Positions 1 through 7,767 of a stretch of 64,000 nt of DNA are shown one piece after another. Below the pieces are notes generated by a model. That model saw only the letters and a program-made list of their open reading frames with translations. It ran no database searches and had not been told where the DNA came from. Source of the DNA: VFJZ01 sp046598415. Its GTDB lineage: Bacteria > Actinomycetota > Thermoleophilia > Gaiellales > F1-60-MAGs149. The first letter of the stretch is position 1. Each line of letters opens with the position of its first letter. The stretch is taken from NCBI GenBank assembly GCA_046598415.1, contig JBKJIG010000102.1, forward strand, positions 62,001 through 126,000. Direction: 5' to 3'. Made by a program: the position numbers and the translations under genes.

Positions 1-1
1 G

Positions 2-430
2 CACGTCGGCGAGACCGACGAGGCCGTCACCGCCACGCTCTCCGGCGGCGAGCTGGGTGTCGTGATCGGCAAGCACGGCAAGACGATCGACGCCGTGCAG
101 TACCTGGTGAACGCGATCCGGGCCCGCGAGGGCGACGCCAAGCCGGTCGTGATCGACGCGCAGAACTACCGCCGCCGCCGCGAGCTGGCGCTGGGAGAGA
201 CGGCCGAGCGCGCCGCGCGCGACGTTGTCCGCACCGGCCGGCCGGTGGCGCTCGATCCGATGACGAGCGTCGAGCGCAAGATCGTGCACCTGCTGCTCAA
301 GGAGCGCGACGACGTCGAGACGTCCAGCGACGGCCGTGAGCCGTTCCGCCACATCGTCGTCAGCCCGTCGGGTACGGCCGAGGCGGCTGCAGACGCGCCG
401 GAAGCCGACGCTGAGGCAGAGGCCGACTGA
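2..430 (+). CDS. khpB: KhpB/Jag RNA-binding protein, C-terminal part
   Basis: The gene enters from the left edge, and only its last ~142 residues are present. A KH domain with a GKHG loop (IGKHGKTIDAVQYLVNAI) is followed by an R3H domain (NYRRRREL, then PMTSVERKIVHLLL), the combination that defines KhpB/Jag. In other bacteria this protein pairs with KhpA, binds RNA and influences cell division and envelope growth; it usually follows yidC near the replication origin. The tail is a disordered Ala/Glu/Asp stretch. The gene converges on parB with only 8 nt between the two stop codons, so no separate terminator fits between them. Confidence 0.93.
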   Translation, partial: HVGETDEAVTATLSGGELGVVIGKHGKTIDAVQYLVNAIRAREGDAKPVVIDAQNYRRRRELALGETAERAARDVVRTGRPVALDPMTSVERKIVHLLLKERDDVETSSDGREPFRHIVVSPSGTAEAAADAPEADAEAEAD

Positions 431-438
431 GTGTCCCG

Positions 439-1326
439 CTAGCGCAGGATGTGGGTCTCGACGAGCTCGGCGACCTCGCCGAGCCGTCCGGCGAATGCCG
501 CCAGCTCGGTCTCCGACTTGACGACCAGCTCGATGCGGCAGCCGCCGCGCACCGGCGTCACCTTCGCGGTGACCCCGAACGCCCGGTAGGCGGCGTCGAC
601 GACCTCGTTGGTCGCCTCCTCGTCGACCCACGACTGCGCGATCGGCCGGCGCCCGGTGCGAGCAGCGCCGCCCCGGCGGGCGAGCGCCTCGGTCTGCCGC
701 ACCGACAGGCCCGCCGTGACCGCCCGGCGGGCCAGCGCGCGACGGCCGTCGACGTCGTCGATCTGCAGGATCGCGCGACCGTGGCCCTCGCTGAGGTCGC
801 CGCTCGAGATCAGCTCCAGCACGTCGTCGGGCAGCTCGAGCAGGCGCAGGATGTTGGAGACGCCGCTGCGGCTGCGTCCGACGCGCTCGGCGATCTCGAG
901 GACCGTCAGGCCGTAGCCGTCGGTCAGGGCGGCGTAGCCGCGCGCGATCTCGACCGCGTTCAGGTCTTCGCGGACGACGTTCTCGACGATGGCGAGCAAC
1001 AGCGCGTCGCGATCGGGCGCGTTGCGCACCACGGCCGGGATGGTGGTGAGGCCGGCGGCGACGGCGGCCCGCCAGCGCCGCTCGCCGGCGATCAGCTCGT
1101 AGCGGCCGTCGGGCCGCTCGCGCACGACCACCGGCTGCACGACGCCGTCGGCGGCGATGGAGCGCGTCAGCGAGCCGAGCGCCTCGGGATCGATCGATCG
1201 TCGTGGCTGGCGCGGGTTGGGCTCGACGCGATCGACCGGCAGCTGCACGTACGGCTGCGTGGCGACCGATGGGTCGAGCATCGCGACGAGGCCGCGGCCG
1301 AGCCCGCGGGCGCCGGGGCTAGCCAC
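439..1326 (-). CDS. parB: Chromosome-partitioning protein ParB
   Basis: ParB is the CTP-dependent clamp that loads at parS and spreads on DNA for chromosome segregation. The 295-residue protein has the N-terminal NPRQPRR segment (residues 37-43), the nucleotide-binding motif GERRWRA (81-87) and the second box ENVVREDLN (115-123). A helix-turn-helix follows around 139-165 (TVLEIAERVGRSRSGVSN), and the C-terminal dimerisation domain closes the protein. The arginine-rich second box reads VVRED instead of the commoner LQRED. Its start lies inside the end of parA (8-nt overlap), so it is the last gene of the rsmG-parA-parB unit. Confidence 0.95.
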   Translation of the reverse strand: MASPGARGLGRGLVAMLDPSVATQPYVQLPVDRVEPNPRQPRRSIDPEALGSLTRSIAADGVVQPVVVRERPDGRYELIAGERRWRAAVAAGLTTIPAVVRNAPDRDALLLAIVENVVREDLNAVEIARGYAALTDGYGLTVLEIAERVGRSRSGVSNILRLLELPDDVLELISSGDLSEGHGRAILQIDDVDGRRALARRAVTAGLSVRQTEALARRGGAARTGRRPIAQSWVDEEATNEVVDAAYRAFGVTAKVTPVRGGCRIELVVKSETELAAFAGRLGEVAELVETHILR

Positions 1327-2074
1327 GTTCGACCACCTCGAGCGCGACCCGGTAATACGCCTCGGCGCCGGTGGAGCGCGGGTCGTAGGTCGAGATCGGG
1401 CGGCCGTGCGACGGTGCCTCCGCGATGCGGACGTTGCGCGGGATGACGCTGGCGAACACCTTCGGTCCGAAGTGACTGCGCACCTCGCGGGCCACGTCGG
1501 CGGCGAGGCGGGTGCGGCCGTCGTGCATGGTCAGCAGCAGGCCGGTCAGCGACAGCTTCGGGTTTACCTTGGCGCGGATCAGCTCGACCGTCTCGAGCAG
1601 CTGGGCGAGGCCCTCGAGCGCGTAGTACTCGCACTGCACCGGCACGATCAGCCGGTTGGCGGCGGCCAGCGCGTTCAGCGTCAGCATGCCCAGCGACGGC
1701 GGGCAGTCGACCAGCACGTACGGGTACTCGTCGCCCACCTCGGCCAGCGCGGCGCCCAGGATGCGGTCGCGGTCCTCGCGATCCGGCAGTTCGACGGCGG
1801 CTGCGGCCAGGTCGGGGTGCGCCGGCGCCAGCGACAGGCCGGGCGTCGACGTCTCGACGATGATGTCCCGCATCGAGGCGCCGTGCAGCAGGTCGTACGT
1901 GGAGCGACCGCGCGGCGGGCGCAGACCCAGACCGGTGGTGGCGTTGGCCTGCGGGTCGAAGTCGACCAGCAGCACCCGGGCGCCCGCCTCGGCGATGCAG
2001 GCGGCGACGTTGATCGCGGTCGTGGTCTTGCCGACGCCGCCCTTCTGGTTCGCCAGTGCGTAGATGCGCGACAT
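1319..2074 (-). CDS. parA: Chromosome-partitioning ATPase ParA (Soj)
   Basis: ParA is a deviant Walker ATPase that binds the nucleoid in its ATP form and drives ParB-parS complexes apart. The 251-residue protein starts with the NQKGGVGKTTTA Walker A motif (residues 9-20, signature Lys near 11 and P-loop Lys16). It also carries the DFDPQANAT Walker A' region and the VDCPPSLG Walker B region. Its length matches chromosomal Soj proteins that lack the plasmid-type N-terminal extension. It lies 30 nt downstream of rsmG and overlaps parB. Confidence 0.96.
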   Translation of the reverse strand: MSRIYALANQKGGVGKTTTAINVAACIAEAGARVLLVDFDPQANATTGLGLRPPRGRSTYDLLHGASMRDIIVETSTPGLSLAPAHPDLAAAAVELPDREDRDRILGAALAEVGDEYPYVLVDCPPSLGMLTLNALAAANRLIVPVQCEYYALEGLAQLLETVELIRAKVNPKLSLTGLLLTMHDGRTRLAADVAREVRSHFGPKVFASVIPRNVRIAEAPSHGRPISTYDPRSTGAEAYYRVALEVVERG

Positions 2075-2104
2075 CGCTTCGCAGGGTACCGGCGCGGGCG
2101 GACG

Positions 2105-2731
2105 TCAGCCCGCGAGCGGGCGCTTGGCGGCCATTCCCGTGCGGCGCGGGAACCGCGCGGGCGTCGGCGTCGTCTTGGCCACCACCACGAACGAGCGCCG
2201 CTGGCCGGGGGCCGGCTCGATCAGCTCCAGCTCGCCGCCCACCTCGAGTGCCGCCCGCTCGATGGCGCCGCGGTCCGTCTCCCCCGCCCAGATCACGAGC
2301 CGGCCGCCGGCCTGCACCAGCGGCAGGCAGAGCTCGACGGCGACGGGCGGCGGCGCCAGCGCGCGGCAGACGGCGAGGCCGAACCGGTCGCGGTCCTCGC
2401 CACGGCCGAGGTCCTCGGCACGTTCGGCTCTGACGTCAACGTTGTGCGCGTCGAGTCCGGCGGCGATCACGGCCAGCGCGGCGGCCTTCTTCTGCACCGA
2501 CTCGACGAGGGTCATCGTCCGGTCGGGCCGCACCAGCGCCAGCACCAGCCCCGGCACGCCGGTGCCCGAGCCGACGTCCACGATGTCGCCGGCCGTGGCA
2601 TCGACCAGGTGCAGGCCGGCCAGTGCATCGGCCACGTGGCGCTCGTACGCCTGGTCGCGAGGCACGGCCGTGAGGCGCACCGGCGCGGCGGTGAGCAGGT
2701 CGCAGAAGCGCTCCAGCCGGGGGTCGGTCAC
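2105..2731 (-). CDS. rsmG: 16S rRNA (guanine527-N7)-methyltransferase RsmG
   Basis: RsmG (GidB) methylates N7 of G527 in 16S rRNA using S-adenosylmethionine. The SAM-binding loop VDVGSGTGVPGLVLAL and the following acidic VESVQKKAAAL segment are clear, as is the HVADALAGL motif near residue 35. A GTG start is chosen because it gives the normal ~208-residue length and because the GTG overlaps the TGA of the upstream LAGLIDADG-like gene (GTGA), implying translational coupling. The frame stays open further upstream, but that part has no RsmG similarity. The C-terminus carries a short basic extension (RFPRRTGMAAKRPLAG). Confidence 0.93.
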   Translation of the reverse strand: MTDPRLERFCDLLTAAPVRLTAVPRDQAYERHVADALAGLHLVDATAGDIVDVGSGTGVPGLVLALVRPDRTMTLVESVQKKAAALAVIAAGLDAHNVDVRAERAEDLGRGEDRDRFGLAVCRALAPPPVAVELCLPLVQAGGRLVIWAGETDRGAIERAALEVGGELELIEPAPGQRRSFVVVAKTTPTPARFPRRTGMAAKRPLAG

Positions 2732-3072
2732 ACCTGCACCGAGTAACGCTCGCACATGTCGCGGAACCGGGCGGTGGCGTGCTCGTCGAAGTCGGCATCG
2801 AGGTGTCGGGCCAGAAACGGCGCGAGCTGCTCGCGCAGCGCCGGGCCGCGCACCATCCACTGGTAGTACTTGCGGCCCGAGTGGTCGTAGGGCCCGTACA
2901 GGCGTCCGATCGACACGTTCGCCACCAGCCATTCGAAGATCGCCTTGTGCCGGGTGTGCATGCGCAGCGTCACGTGCGGCTGCCGGCCGTCGCCGCCGAA
3001 ATGGCCCTCGCCGACCAGCAGACCGACCAGCAAGCCAGCTTCGAACGAGTGGTCTTCGGGGAGCGTCGGCAT
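2728..3072 (-). CDS. Small LAGLIDADG-like protein
   Basis: This is a 114-residue protein. The stretch FEAGLLVGLLVGEGHFGGDG near the N-terminus matches the helix and acidic residue of single-motif LAGLIDADG homing endonuclease domains (LAGxxxGEGxF). It is followed by the beta-strand pattern PHVTLRMHTRHKAIFEWL and the motif GRLYGPYDHSGRKYYQWMV. No partner domain or intein context is present, so it may act as a homodimer or be a domesticated DNA-binding protein; nuclease activity is not established. The ATG has a parS-like palindrome immediately upstream. Its stop overlaps the start of rsmG by 4 nt, making it the first gene of the partition operon. Confidence 0.72.
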   Translation of the reverse strand: MPTLPEDHSFEAGLLVGLLVGEGHFGGDGRQPHVTLRMHTRHKAIFEWLVANVSIGRLYGPYDHSGRKYYQWMVRGPALREQLAPFLARHLDADFDEHATARFRDMCERYSVQV

Positions 3073-3074
3073 GT

Positions 3075-3103
3075 TGTTTCACCGTAAGGTAACACGTGAA
3101 ACA
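3075..3103. promoter_or_regulatory. Split parS-like inverted repeat
   Basis: The half-sites tgtttcac (3075-3082) and gtgaaaca (3096-3103) are perfect inverted copies and equal the two halves of the bacterial parS consensus, but 13 nt separate them. The right part read alone (3088-3103) matches 13 of 16 parS positions. The site sits just upstream of the LAGLIDADG/rsmG/parA/parB operon. It could be a degenerate parS, a ParB-dependent operator, or a parS split by a small insertion. Confidence 0.6.
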
Positions 3104-3137
3104 GGGGTCAGTTCTCGCTGGTATAGTGCGCCGCGGC

Positions 3138-3211
<74 letters not shown>

Positions 3212-3252
3212 CTTGCGTGCCCGCTCCGGCCGCGCCGCCTACGATAGCGATG

Positions 3253-3960
3253 ATGGAAGCAAGCGCACTGGTGACGGGTGGCGCGTCGGGCCTGGGAGCC
3301 GCCACGGCGGCCCGCCTGGCGGCCGAGGGACTGACGGTCACGCGTCTCGATCGTGCTGCCGGCGACGGGGTGTTCGCGGGCGACGTGACGCGGCCGGACG
3401 AGCTGACGGCGGCGATCGCGGCAGCGGCCGCAACTGCGCCGCTGCGCGTGTGCGTCACCTGCGCCGGCGTCGGCACGGTTGGTCGCGTGATCGGGCACGA
3501 CGACGACGCGTTCCGCCGCACGATCGAGGTGAACCTGATCGGCACCTTCAACACGCTGCGTGCCGCCGCCACGGCGATGGCCGCCAACGAGCCGGATGCC
3601 GAGGGGCAGCGGGGCGTGATCGTGCTCACCGCATCGATCGCCGCATTCGAGGGTCAGATCGGTCAGATCGCCTACAGCGCGTCCAAGGGCGGCGTCGCGG
3701 GCATGGTCCTGCCCGCCGCCCGCGATCTGGCGCGGACCGGGATCCGCGTCGTCGGCATCGCGCCGGGGCTGTTCGACACGCCCCTGCTGGCCGGGTTGCC
3801 GGAGCCGGCCCGGGTGGCGCTCGGCGCGTCGGTGCCCAATCCGGCGCGGCTCGGCCGTCCGGACGAGTTCGCCGACCTGGTGTGGGCGATCGTGCGCAAT
3901 CCGATGGTCAACGGCGAGACGATCCGCATCGACGGCGGCCTGCGGATGGCGCCCCGCTGA
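3253..3960 (+). CDS. HSD10-like short-chain 3-hydroxyacyl-CoA dehydrogenase
   Basis: This is an NAD(P)-dependent short-chain dehydrogenase of about 235 residues. It has the cofactor loop TGGASGLG, the catalytic Ser (TASIAAFEG) and YSASKGG (YxxxK). The segment APGLFDTPLLAGLPEPAR and the tail NGETIRIDGGLRMAP closely resemble type-2 3-hydroxyacyl-CoA dehydrogenase (HSD10), suggesting oxidation of 3-hydroxyacyl-CoA in fatty-acid or branched-chain degradation. Two adjacent ATGs are possible (3250, 3253). The second is preferred because a TACGAT -10 box at 3240-3245 lies 7 nt before it and there is no Shine-Dalgarno sequence, so translation is probably leaderless. It is the first gene of a tightly overlapping operon. 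Confidence 0.88.
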   Translation: MEASALVTGGASGLGAATAARLAAEGLTVTRLDRAAGDGVFAGDVTRPDELTAAIAAAAATAPLRVCVTCAGVGTVGRVIGHDDDAFRRTIEVNLIGTFNTLRAAATAMAANEPDAEGQRGVIVLTASIAAFEGQIGQIAYSASKGGVAGMVLPAARDLARTGIRVVGIAPGLFDTPLLAGLPEPARVALGASVPNPARLGRPDEFADLVWAIVRNPMVNGETIRIDGGLRMAPR

Positions 3961-4724
3961 TGGATCCACTGGGCCGGCTCCGCCCGCCCCGGCCCGGACG
4001 CCCGGCGTACCGTCAGATCGAGCTGCAGTTGCTCGACCTGATCGGCGAGGGGGCGCTCGCACCGGGCGACCGCGTGCCGGCCGAGCGCGACCTCGCCGCG
4101 CGCCTCGCGGTGTCACGGATGACGCTGCGCCAGGCGCTGGACGGTCTGGTGCGGCGGGGCCTGCTGGAGCGGCGCGGCGGCGCGGGCACGTTCGTGGCCG
4201 CTCGCAAGGTGGAGCAGGACCTGCGCGTGCTGCGCACCTACCCCGACGAGCTGCGCGGCCAGGGCGTCGACGCGCTGACCGCCGTGCTGCGTTTCGAGAC
4301 GGTGCCGGCGCCGTCGCAGGTGGCGGCGGCGCTCGGCCTGGAGCGCGGCGCGCCCGTGCACCAGATCGAGCGGCTGCGCAGCGCCTCCGGGGCGCCGTTG
4401 CTGGCCGAGACCGCGTGGTTGCCGGCCGGGCTCCTGCCGGACCTCGAGACGGCACCCCTGGACGGGTCGCTGTGGGACGCGCTCGCCGCTGCCGGGCATC
4501 CCGTGGCCCGCGCGGTGGAGCGCCTCGAGCCGGTTGTGGCGGGCGCCCACGAGGCGCGGCAGCTCGCCGTCGAGCCCGGCGCGCCGCTGATGCTGGTCGA
4601 GCGCACGAGCTTCGACCGGGACGACGTCGCCGTGGAGCACGCCGTCGGCACCTTCCGCGGGGACCGGACGAGCTTCGTGGTCGAGGTCTCCGGCGCGCCG
4701 GATCCGACCGATCGGCCACACTAG
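3960..4724 (+). CDS. GntR/HutC-family transcriptional regulator
   Basis: The 254-residue protein has an N-terminal winged helix (AYRQIELQLLDLI, PGDRVPAERDLAARLAVSRM, LERRGGAGTFVA) typical of GntR. A UTRA ligand-binding domain follows, with VPAPSQVAAALGL, VHQIERLR and LMLVERTSFD. HutC-type members sense small metabolites and usually repress their own operon. Its ATG overlaps the TGA of the upstream dehydrogenase by one base (TGATG), so it is probably co-regulated with the SDR and the following ketosynthase. The effector cannot be read from sequence. Confidence 0.9.
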   Translation: MDPLGRLRPPRPGRPAYRQIELQLLDLIGEGALAPGDRVPAERDLAARLAVSRMTLRQALDGLVRRGLLERRGGAGTFVAARKVEQDLRVLRTYPDELRGQGVDALTAVLRFETVPAPSQVAAALGLERGAPVHQIERLRSASGAPLLAETAWLPAGLLPDLETAPLDGSLWDALAAAGHPVARAVERLEPVVAGAHEARQLAVEPGAPLMLVERTSFDRDDVAVEHAVGTFRGDRTSFVVEVSGAPDPTDRPH

Positions 4725-4728
4725 CGCC

Positions 4729-5946
4729 GTGCGCGTCGCGATCACCGGCATCGGCGTCATCGGCCCTCACGGGGTCGGCACCGAACGCTTCTGGCAGGCC
4801 CTCTGCGAGGGCCGCTCCGGCATCCGCCGTCTGGAGACGCCTGCCCTGCAGGGCCTGGAGGCGACGGCCGGCGGCGAGATCCCCGACTTCGACCCCACGG
4901 CCTTCATGGAGAAGCGCGTCGCGCGGCGGATGGGCCGCTTCGCGCAGCTCGCCGTCGGCGCCTCGGTGCTCGCCCTGCAGGACGCCGACTTGGGCGCGCT
5001 CGAGCCCGAGCGCACGGGCATCACCGTGCACACGGGCGCCGGCGGGATCATCGAGGGCGATCGCGAGTTGCTTGCCCGCGCTGACGCACCGGGTCGGATC
5101 GGGCCGCTGTACGTGCCGCAACTGTCGGCCAACATGGGCGCGGCCAACGTCGCGATCCACCTCGGCGTCACCGGGCCGGTCACGGCGGGCGTCGGAGCGT
5201 GTGCGGCCGGCGCGATCGGCGTGGCTGAAGGCTTCCACCTGCTGCGCCGCGGCGAGGTCGACGTCGTGCTCGCCGGCGCCACCGACGCGGCCCTGACCGC
5301 CCCGCTCGTGGCATCGCTGTCGAATGCGGGCGCCCTGTCGACGGCGGCGGGCGATCCCGCCACGATCTCGCGCCCCTTCGACCTGCACCGCACGGGCTTC
5401 GTGCCCAGCGAGGGTGCGGCGATGCTGGTGCTCGAGCCGCTGGAGCGCGCGCTGGCGCGCGGAGCGACCGTGTACTGCGAGCTCGGCGGCGCGGCCATCG
5501 GGAGCGACGCCTTCCACATCACGTCGCCCGAGCCGACCGGCGCCGGAGCCGAGCGCGCGATGCGCCAGGCGCTCGTGAACGCGGGCATCGAGGCCGCCGA
5601 CATCGACTGCATCGTGGCCCACGGCACCGGTACGAAGCTCAACGACGCCGCCGAGGCGGCCGCCATCCTGCGCGTCTTCGGCGGGCGCAGCGTGCCCGTG
5701 ACGGCGCCCAAGTCGGTCGTCGGCCACACGCTCGGCGCCGCGGGTGCGTTCAGCGTCGCAGTCGGCGCGCTAGCCGTGCGCCACGGCCTGATCCCCCCCA
5801 GCATCAACTACGACACGCCCGACCCTGACTGCCCGCTCGACGTCGTCCACGGCAGGCCGCGCGAGGTGGCGGTGGGGGCGGCCATCATCAACGCCTTCGG
5901 GTTCGGCGGCCAGAACGCCGTCGTCGTGCTGCGGGACGCGCGCTGA
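4729..5946 (+). CDS. Beta-ketoacyl-ACP synthase II-type (KAS/FabF)
   Basis: This condensing enzyme has 405 residues, close to the ~410 of FabF. The nucleophile Cys158 lies in GACAAGAIGV, and the two histidines are in VAHGTGTKLND and KSVVGHTLGAAG, so the Cys-His-His triad is intact. FGFGGQNAVVVL ends the thiolase fold. It would perform decarboxylative Claisen condensation with malonyl-ACP for fatty acid or polyketide elongation. A GTG start is used, 4 nt after the GntR stop. Because the neighbours are a regulator and dehydrogenases rather than fabD/acpP, it may serve a specialised acyl chain and not bulk fatty acid synthesis. Confidence 0.9.
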   Translation: MRVAITGIGVIGPHGVGTERFWQALCEGRSGIRRLETPALQGLEATAGGEIPDFDPTAFMEKRVARRMGRFAQLAVGASVLALQDADLGALEPERTGITVHTGAGGIIEGDRELLARADAPGRIGPLYVPQLSANMGAANVAIHLGVTGPVTAGVGACAAGAIGVAEGFHLLRRGEVDVVLAGATDAALTAPLVASLSNAGALSTAAGDPATISRPFDLHRTGFVPSEGAAMLVLEPLERALARGATVYCELGGAAIGSDAFHITSPEPTGAGAERAMRQALVNAGIEAADIDCIVAHGTGTKLNDAAEAAAILRVFGGRSVPVTAPKSVVGHTLGAAGAFSVAVGALAVRHGLIPPSINYDTPDPDCPLDVVHGRPREVAVGAAIINAFGFGGQNAVVVLRDAR

Positions 5947-7256
5947 TGCCGGTTCCGGTCGTGGTCCTGGCCGAGCTCGACGACCGCGCCCGCGCCGCGC
6001 TCGGCAACCGGGCGGAAGGCCTGCGCGACGACGCCACCGCGGCCGTGCTGCCGGTGCTGGAGCGGATCCGCCGCAACGGCAACGCCGCCGTCCTCGAGTT
6101 CCTGCGCGACGTCGACGGCGTCGAGCTGACGGTCGACCAGCTGATCGTCGGCGAGGCCGCCATCGCGGCTGCGGCGGCCTCCGTGCCGGCCGACCTGGTC
6201 GGCGCCATGGCCCACACCGTGCGCAACCTCGAGCGCTACCACCGGGCGCAGCTGATCGAGGAGTTCGCGATCGAGGTCGAGCCCGGGGTGACCATCGGCG
6301 AGCGGTTCCCGGCCGTCCGCGCCGCCGGCTGCTACGTCCCGTTCGGCACGGCCATCTACCCGTCCAGCGCGCTGATGCTGACGACTCCTGCCCGCGTCGC
6401 CGGCGTCGAGCGGATCGTGCTGGCGAGCGGCGCCGACCCGTCCACGGGTGAGATCCCGCCCGCGGTGATCGCGGCCGCGGCGCTGGGCGGCGCCACCGAG
6501 ATCTGGCGCCTGTCGGGCACCGCCGCGGTGGCCGCATGGGCGTACGGCACCGAGACCCTGCGTCCCGTCGACGTCATCGCCGGCCCCGGCGGCCCGTACG
6601 TCGCGGCCGCGAAGGATCTCGTCCGCCACCGCGTCGGGGTCGACTTCGAGGCCGGTCCCAGCGAGGTGTTCGTGCTCGCGCTCGACGACTTCGATCCCGA
6701 TCTGGCCGCGGCCGACCTGATCTCCGAGGGCGAGCACGGCGACACGTCCTGCGGGCTCGTCGTCACCGCCGACCCCGAGCGCGCAGCGCAGGTCGCGGCA
6801 CGGCTGGACGTGCGGCTCGCGGCCCTGCCGCCCGCGCGCCGCGACGCCGTGCTGATCCAGGCCGCCGAGGGTCGCAGCGCCATCGTGGTGGTGTCCGACA
6901 ACGCCGCGGCGATCGCCTACTGCGAGCAGGTCGCGCCCGAGCACGTGATCGTCCACGCCACCGACGCTGACGCGGTCGCGCGCGAGCTGCGCTGCGCGGG
7001 CACCGTCTGCATCGGCGCCTTCACGCCGTCGCCGGCGGGCTCGTACGTGGCCGGCACCAACCACGTGCTGCCGACGGGCGGCACGGCACGGCACTCGGCC
7101 GGCCTGTCGGTCGAGCACTTCACGCGTCGGCAGTCGTTCGAGCGGATCACGCGCGACGGTCTGGAGCGCCTGCGGCCGTCGATCGAGGCGTGGGCCACGT
7201 ATGAAGGGCTTCCCGGGCACCTGGCGGCGATCGATGCCCGCCTGCGCCCGGTATGA
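5946..7256 (+). CDS. Histidinol-dehydrogenase-family enzyme with altered zinc ligands
   Basis: The 436-residue protein aligns end to end with HisD (GCYVPFGTAIYPSSALM, VIAGPGGPYVAAAK, APEHVIV, GTNHVLPTGGTARHSAGLS). The catalytic Glu-His pair of APEH is kept. Of the zinc ligands known for E. coli HisD (Gln259, His262, Asp360, His419), the histidines remain (EGEHG; EGLPGHLAA). The Gln position is Glu (LISEGEHG) and the Asp of the usual GDY is Ser (AGSYVAGTNH). It may be a true histidinol dehydrogenase or a relative acting on another alcohol, as HpsN acts on sulfopropanediol. It overlaps the ketosynthase stop by one base. Confidence 0.82.
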   Translation: MPVPVVVLAELDDRARAALGNRAEGLRDDATAAVLPVLERIRRNGNAAVLEFLRDVDGVELTVDQLIVGEAAIAAAAASVPADLVGAMAHTVRNLERYHRAQLIEEFAIEVEPGVTIGERFPAVRAAGCYVPFGTAIYPSSALMLTTPARVAGVERIVLASGADPSTGEIPPAVIAAAALGGATEIWRLSGTAAVAAWAYGTETLRPVDVIAGPGGPYVAAAKDLVRHRVGVDFEAGPSEVFVLALDDFDPDLAAADLISEGEHGDTSCGLVVTADPERAAQVAARLDVRLAALPPARRDAVLIQAAEGRSAIVVVSDNAAAIAYCEQVAPEHVIVHATDADAVARELRCAGTVCIGAFTPSPAGSYVAGTNHVLPTGGTARHSAGLSVEHFTRRQSFERITRDGLERLRPSIEAWATYEGLPGHLAAIDARLRPV

Positions 7257-7266
7257 TGCTCGCGCC

Positions 7267-7761
7267 GTGCAGCGGATGACGATCTACGGCGTGTCGTTCG
7301 ATCTCGTCGGGAAGCAACCGATCGTCCTGCTCAAGACCGCGGACGGCAACCGGTTCCTCCCGATCTGGATCGGGCATCCGGAGGCGGCGGCGATCCTGCA
7401 GCGCCTCCAGGGTGACGACGTGCCGCGGCCGATGACGCACGACCTGTTCGTCAACATCCTCGGCGAGCTGCAGGCCGAGGTCGTGCAGATCGCGGTCACC
7501 GAGCTGCGCGACAACACCTTCTACGCCCGCATCACGCTGCGCCGCAACGGCACGACGCTCGAGATCGACTCGCGTCCCAGCGATGCGATCGCGCTCGCCG
7601 TCCGTTGCGAGGCGCCCATCTTCGCCGCGGACGACGTGATCGAGTCGAGCGCGATCGAGATGGAGGACGAGGAGGCGGCCGGCGCGGCCGATCCCGAGAC
7701 CCAGATCGAGGAGTTCAAGGCCTTCCTCGACGACGTGCGGCCCGACGACTTCGCCGGCTGA
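7267..7761 (+). CDS. DUF151/bifunctional nuclease-family protein
   Basis: The ~164-residue protein matches the BFN/DUF151 domain: KQPIVLLKTADGNRFLPIWI, PEAAAILQRLQG, PMTHDLFVNILGEL, and IDSRPSDAIALAVRCEAPIF. A plant member was reported to have DNase/RNase activity, but the bacterial role is unsettled. The C-terminus is acidic and probably binds partners. GTG is chosen because a TATGAT -10 box at 7251-7256 lies 10 nt before it, giving a nearly leaderless mRNA; ATG at 7276 is the alternative. It follows the HisD-like gene by 10 nt. Confidence 0.85.
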   Translation: MQRMTIYGVSFDLVGKQPIVLLKTADGNRFLPIWIGHPEAAAILQRLQGDDVPRPMTHDLFVNILGELQAEVVQIAVTELRDNTFYARITLRRNGTTLEIDSRPSDAIALAVRCEAPIFAADDVIESSAIEMEDEEAAGAADPETQIEEFKAFLDDVRPDDFAG

Positions 7762-7767
7762 GGCCGT

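Noticed and set aside
451..1446. Long open frame on the plus strand opposite parB
   Set aside because: Its composition (Arg/Asp/Gly-rich, no motifs) is that of an antisense shadow in GC-rich DNA; parB on the other strand is unmistakable.
2105..3082. A longer rsmG reading frame starting near 3082
   Set aside because: The upstream 117 codons lack RsmG similarity, lie over the better-supported LAGLIDADG-like gene, and the GTG/TGA overlap gives a natural start.
3104..3111. ggggtcag resembling the start of the dispersed repeat palindrome
   Set aside because: Only half of the 13-bp palindrome is present and no other part of the 91-bp element matches.
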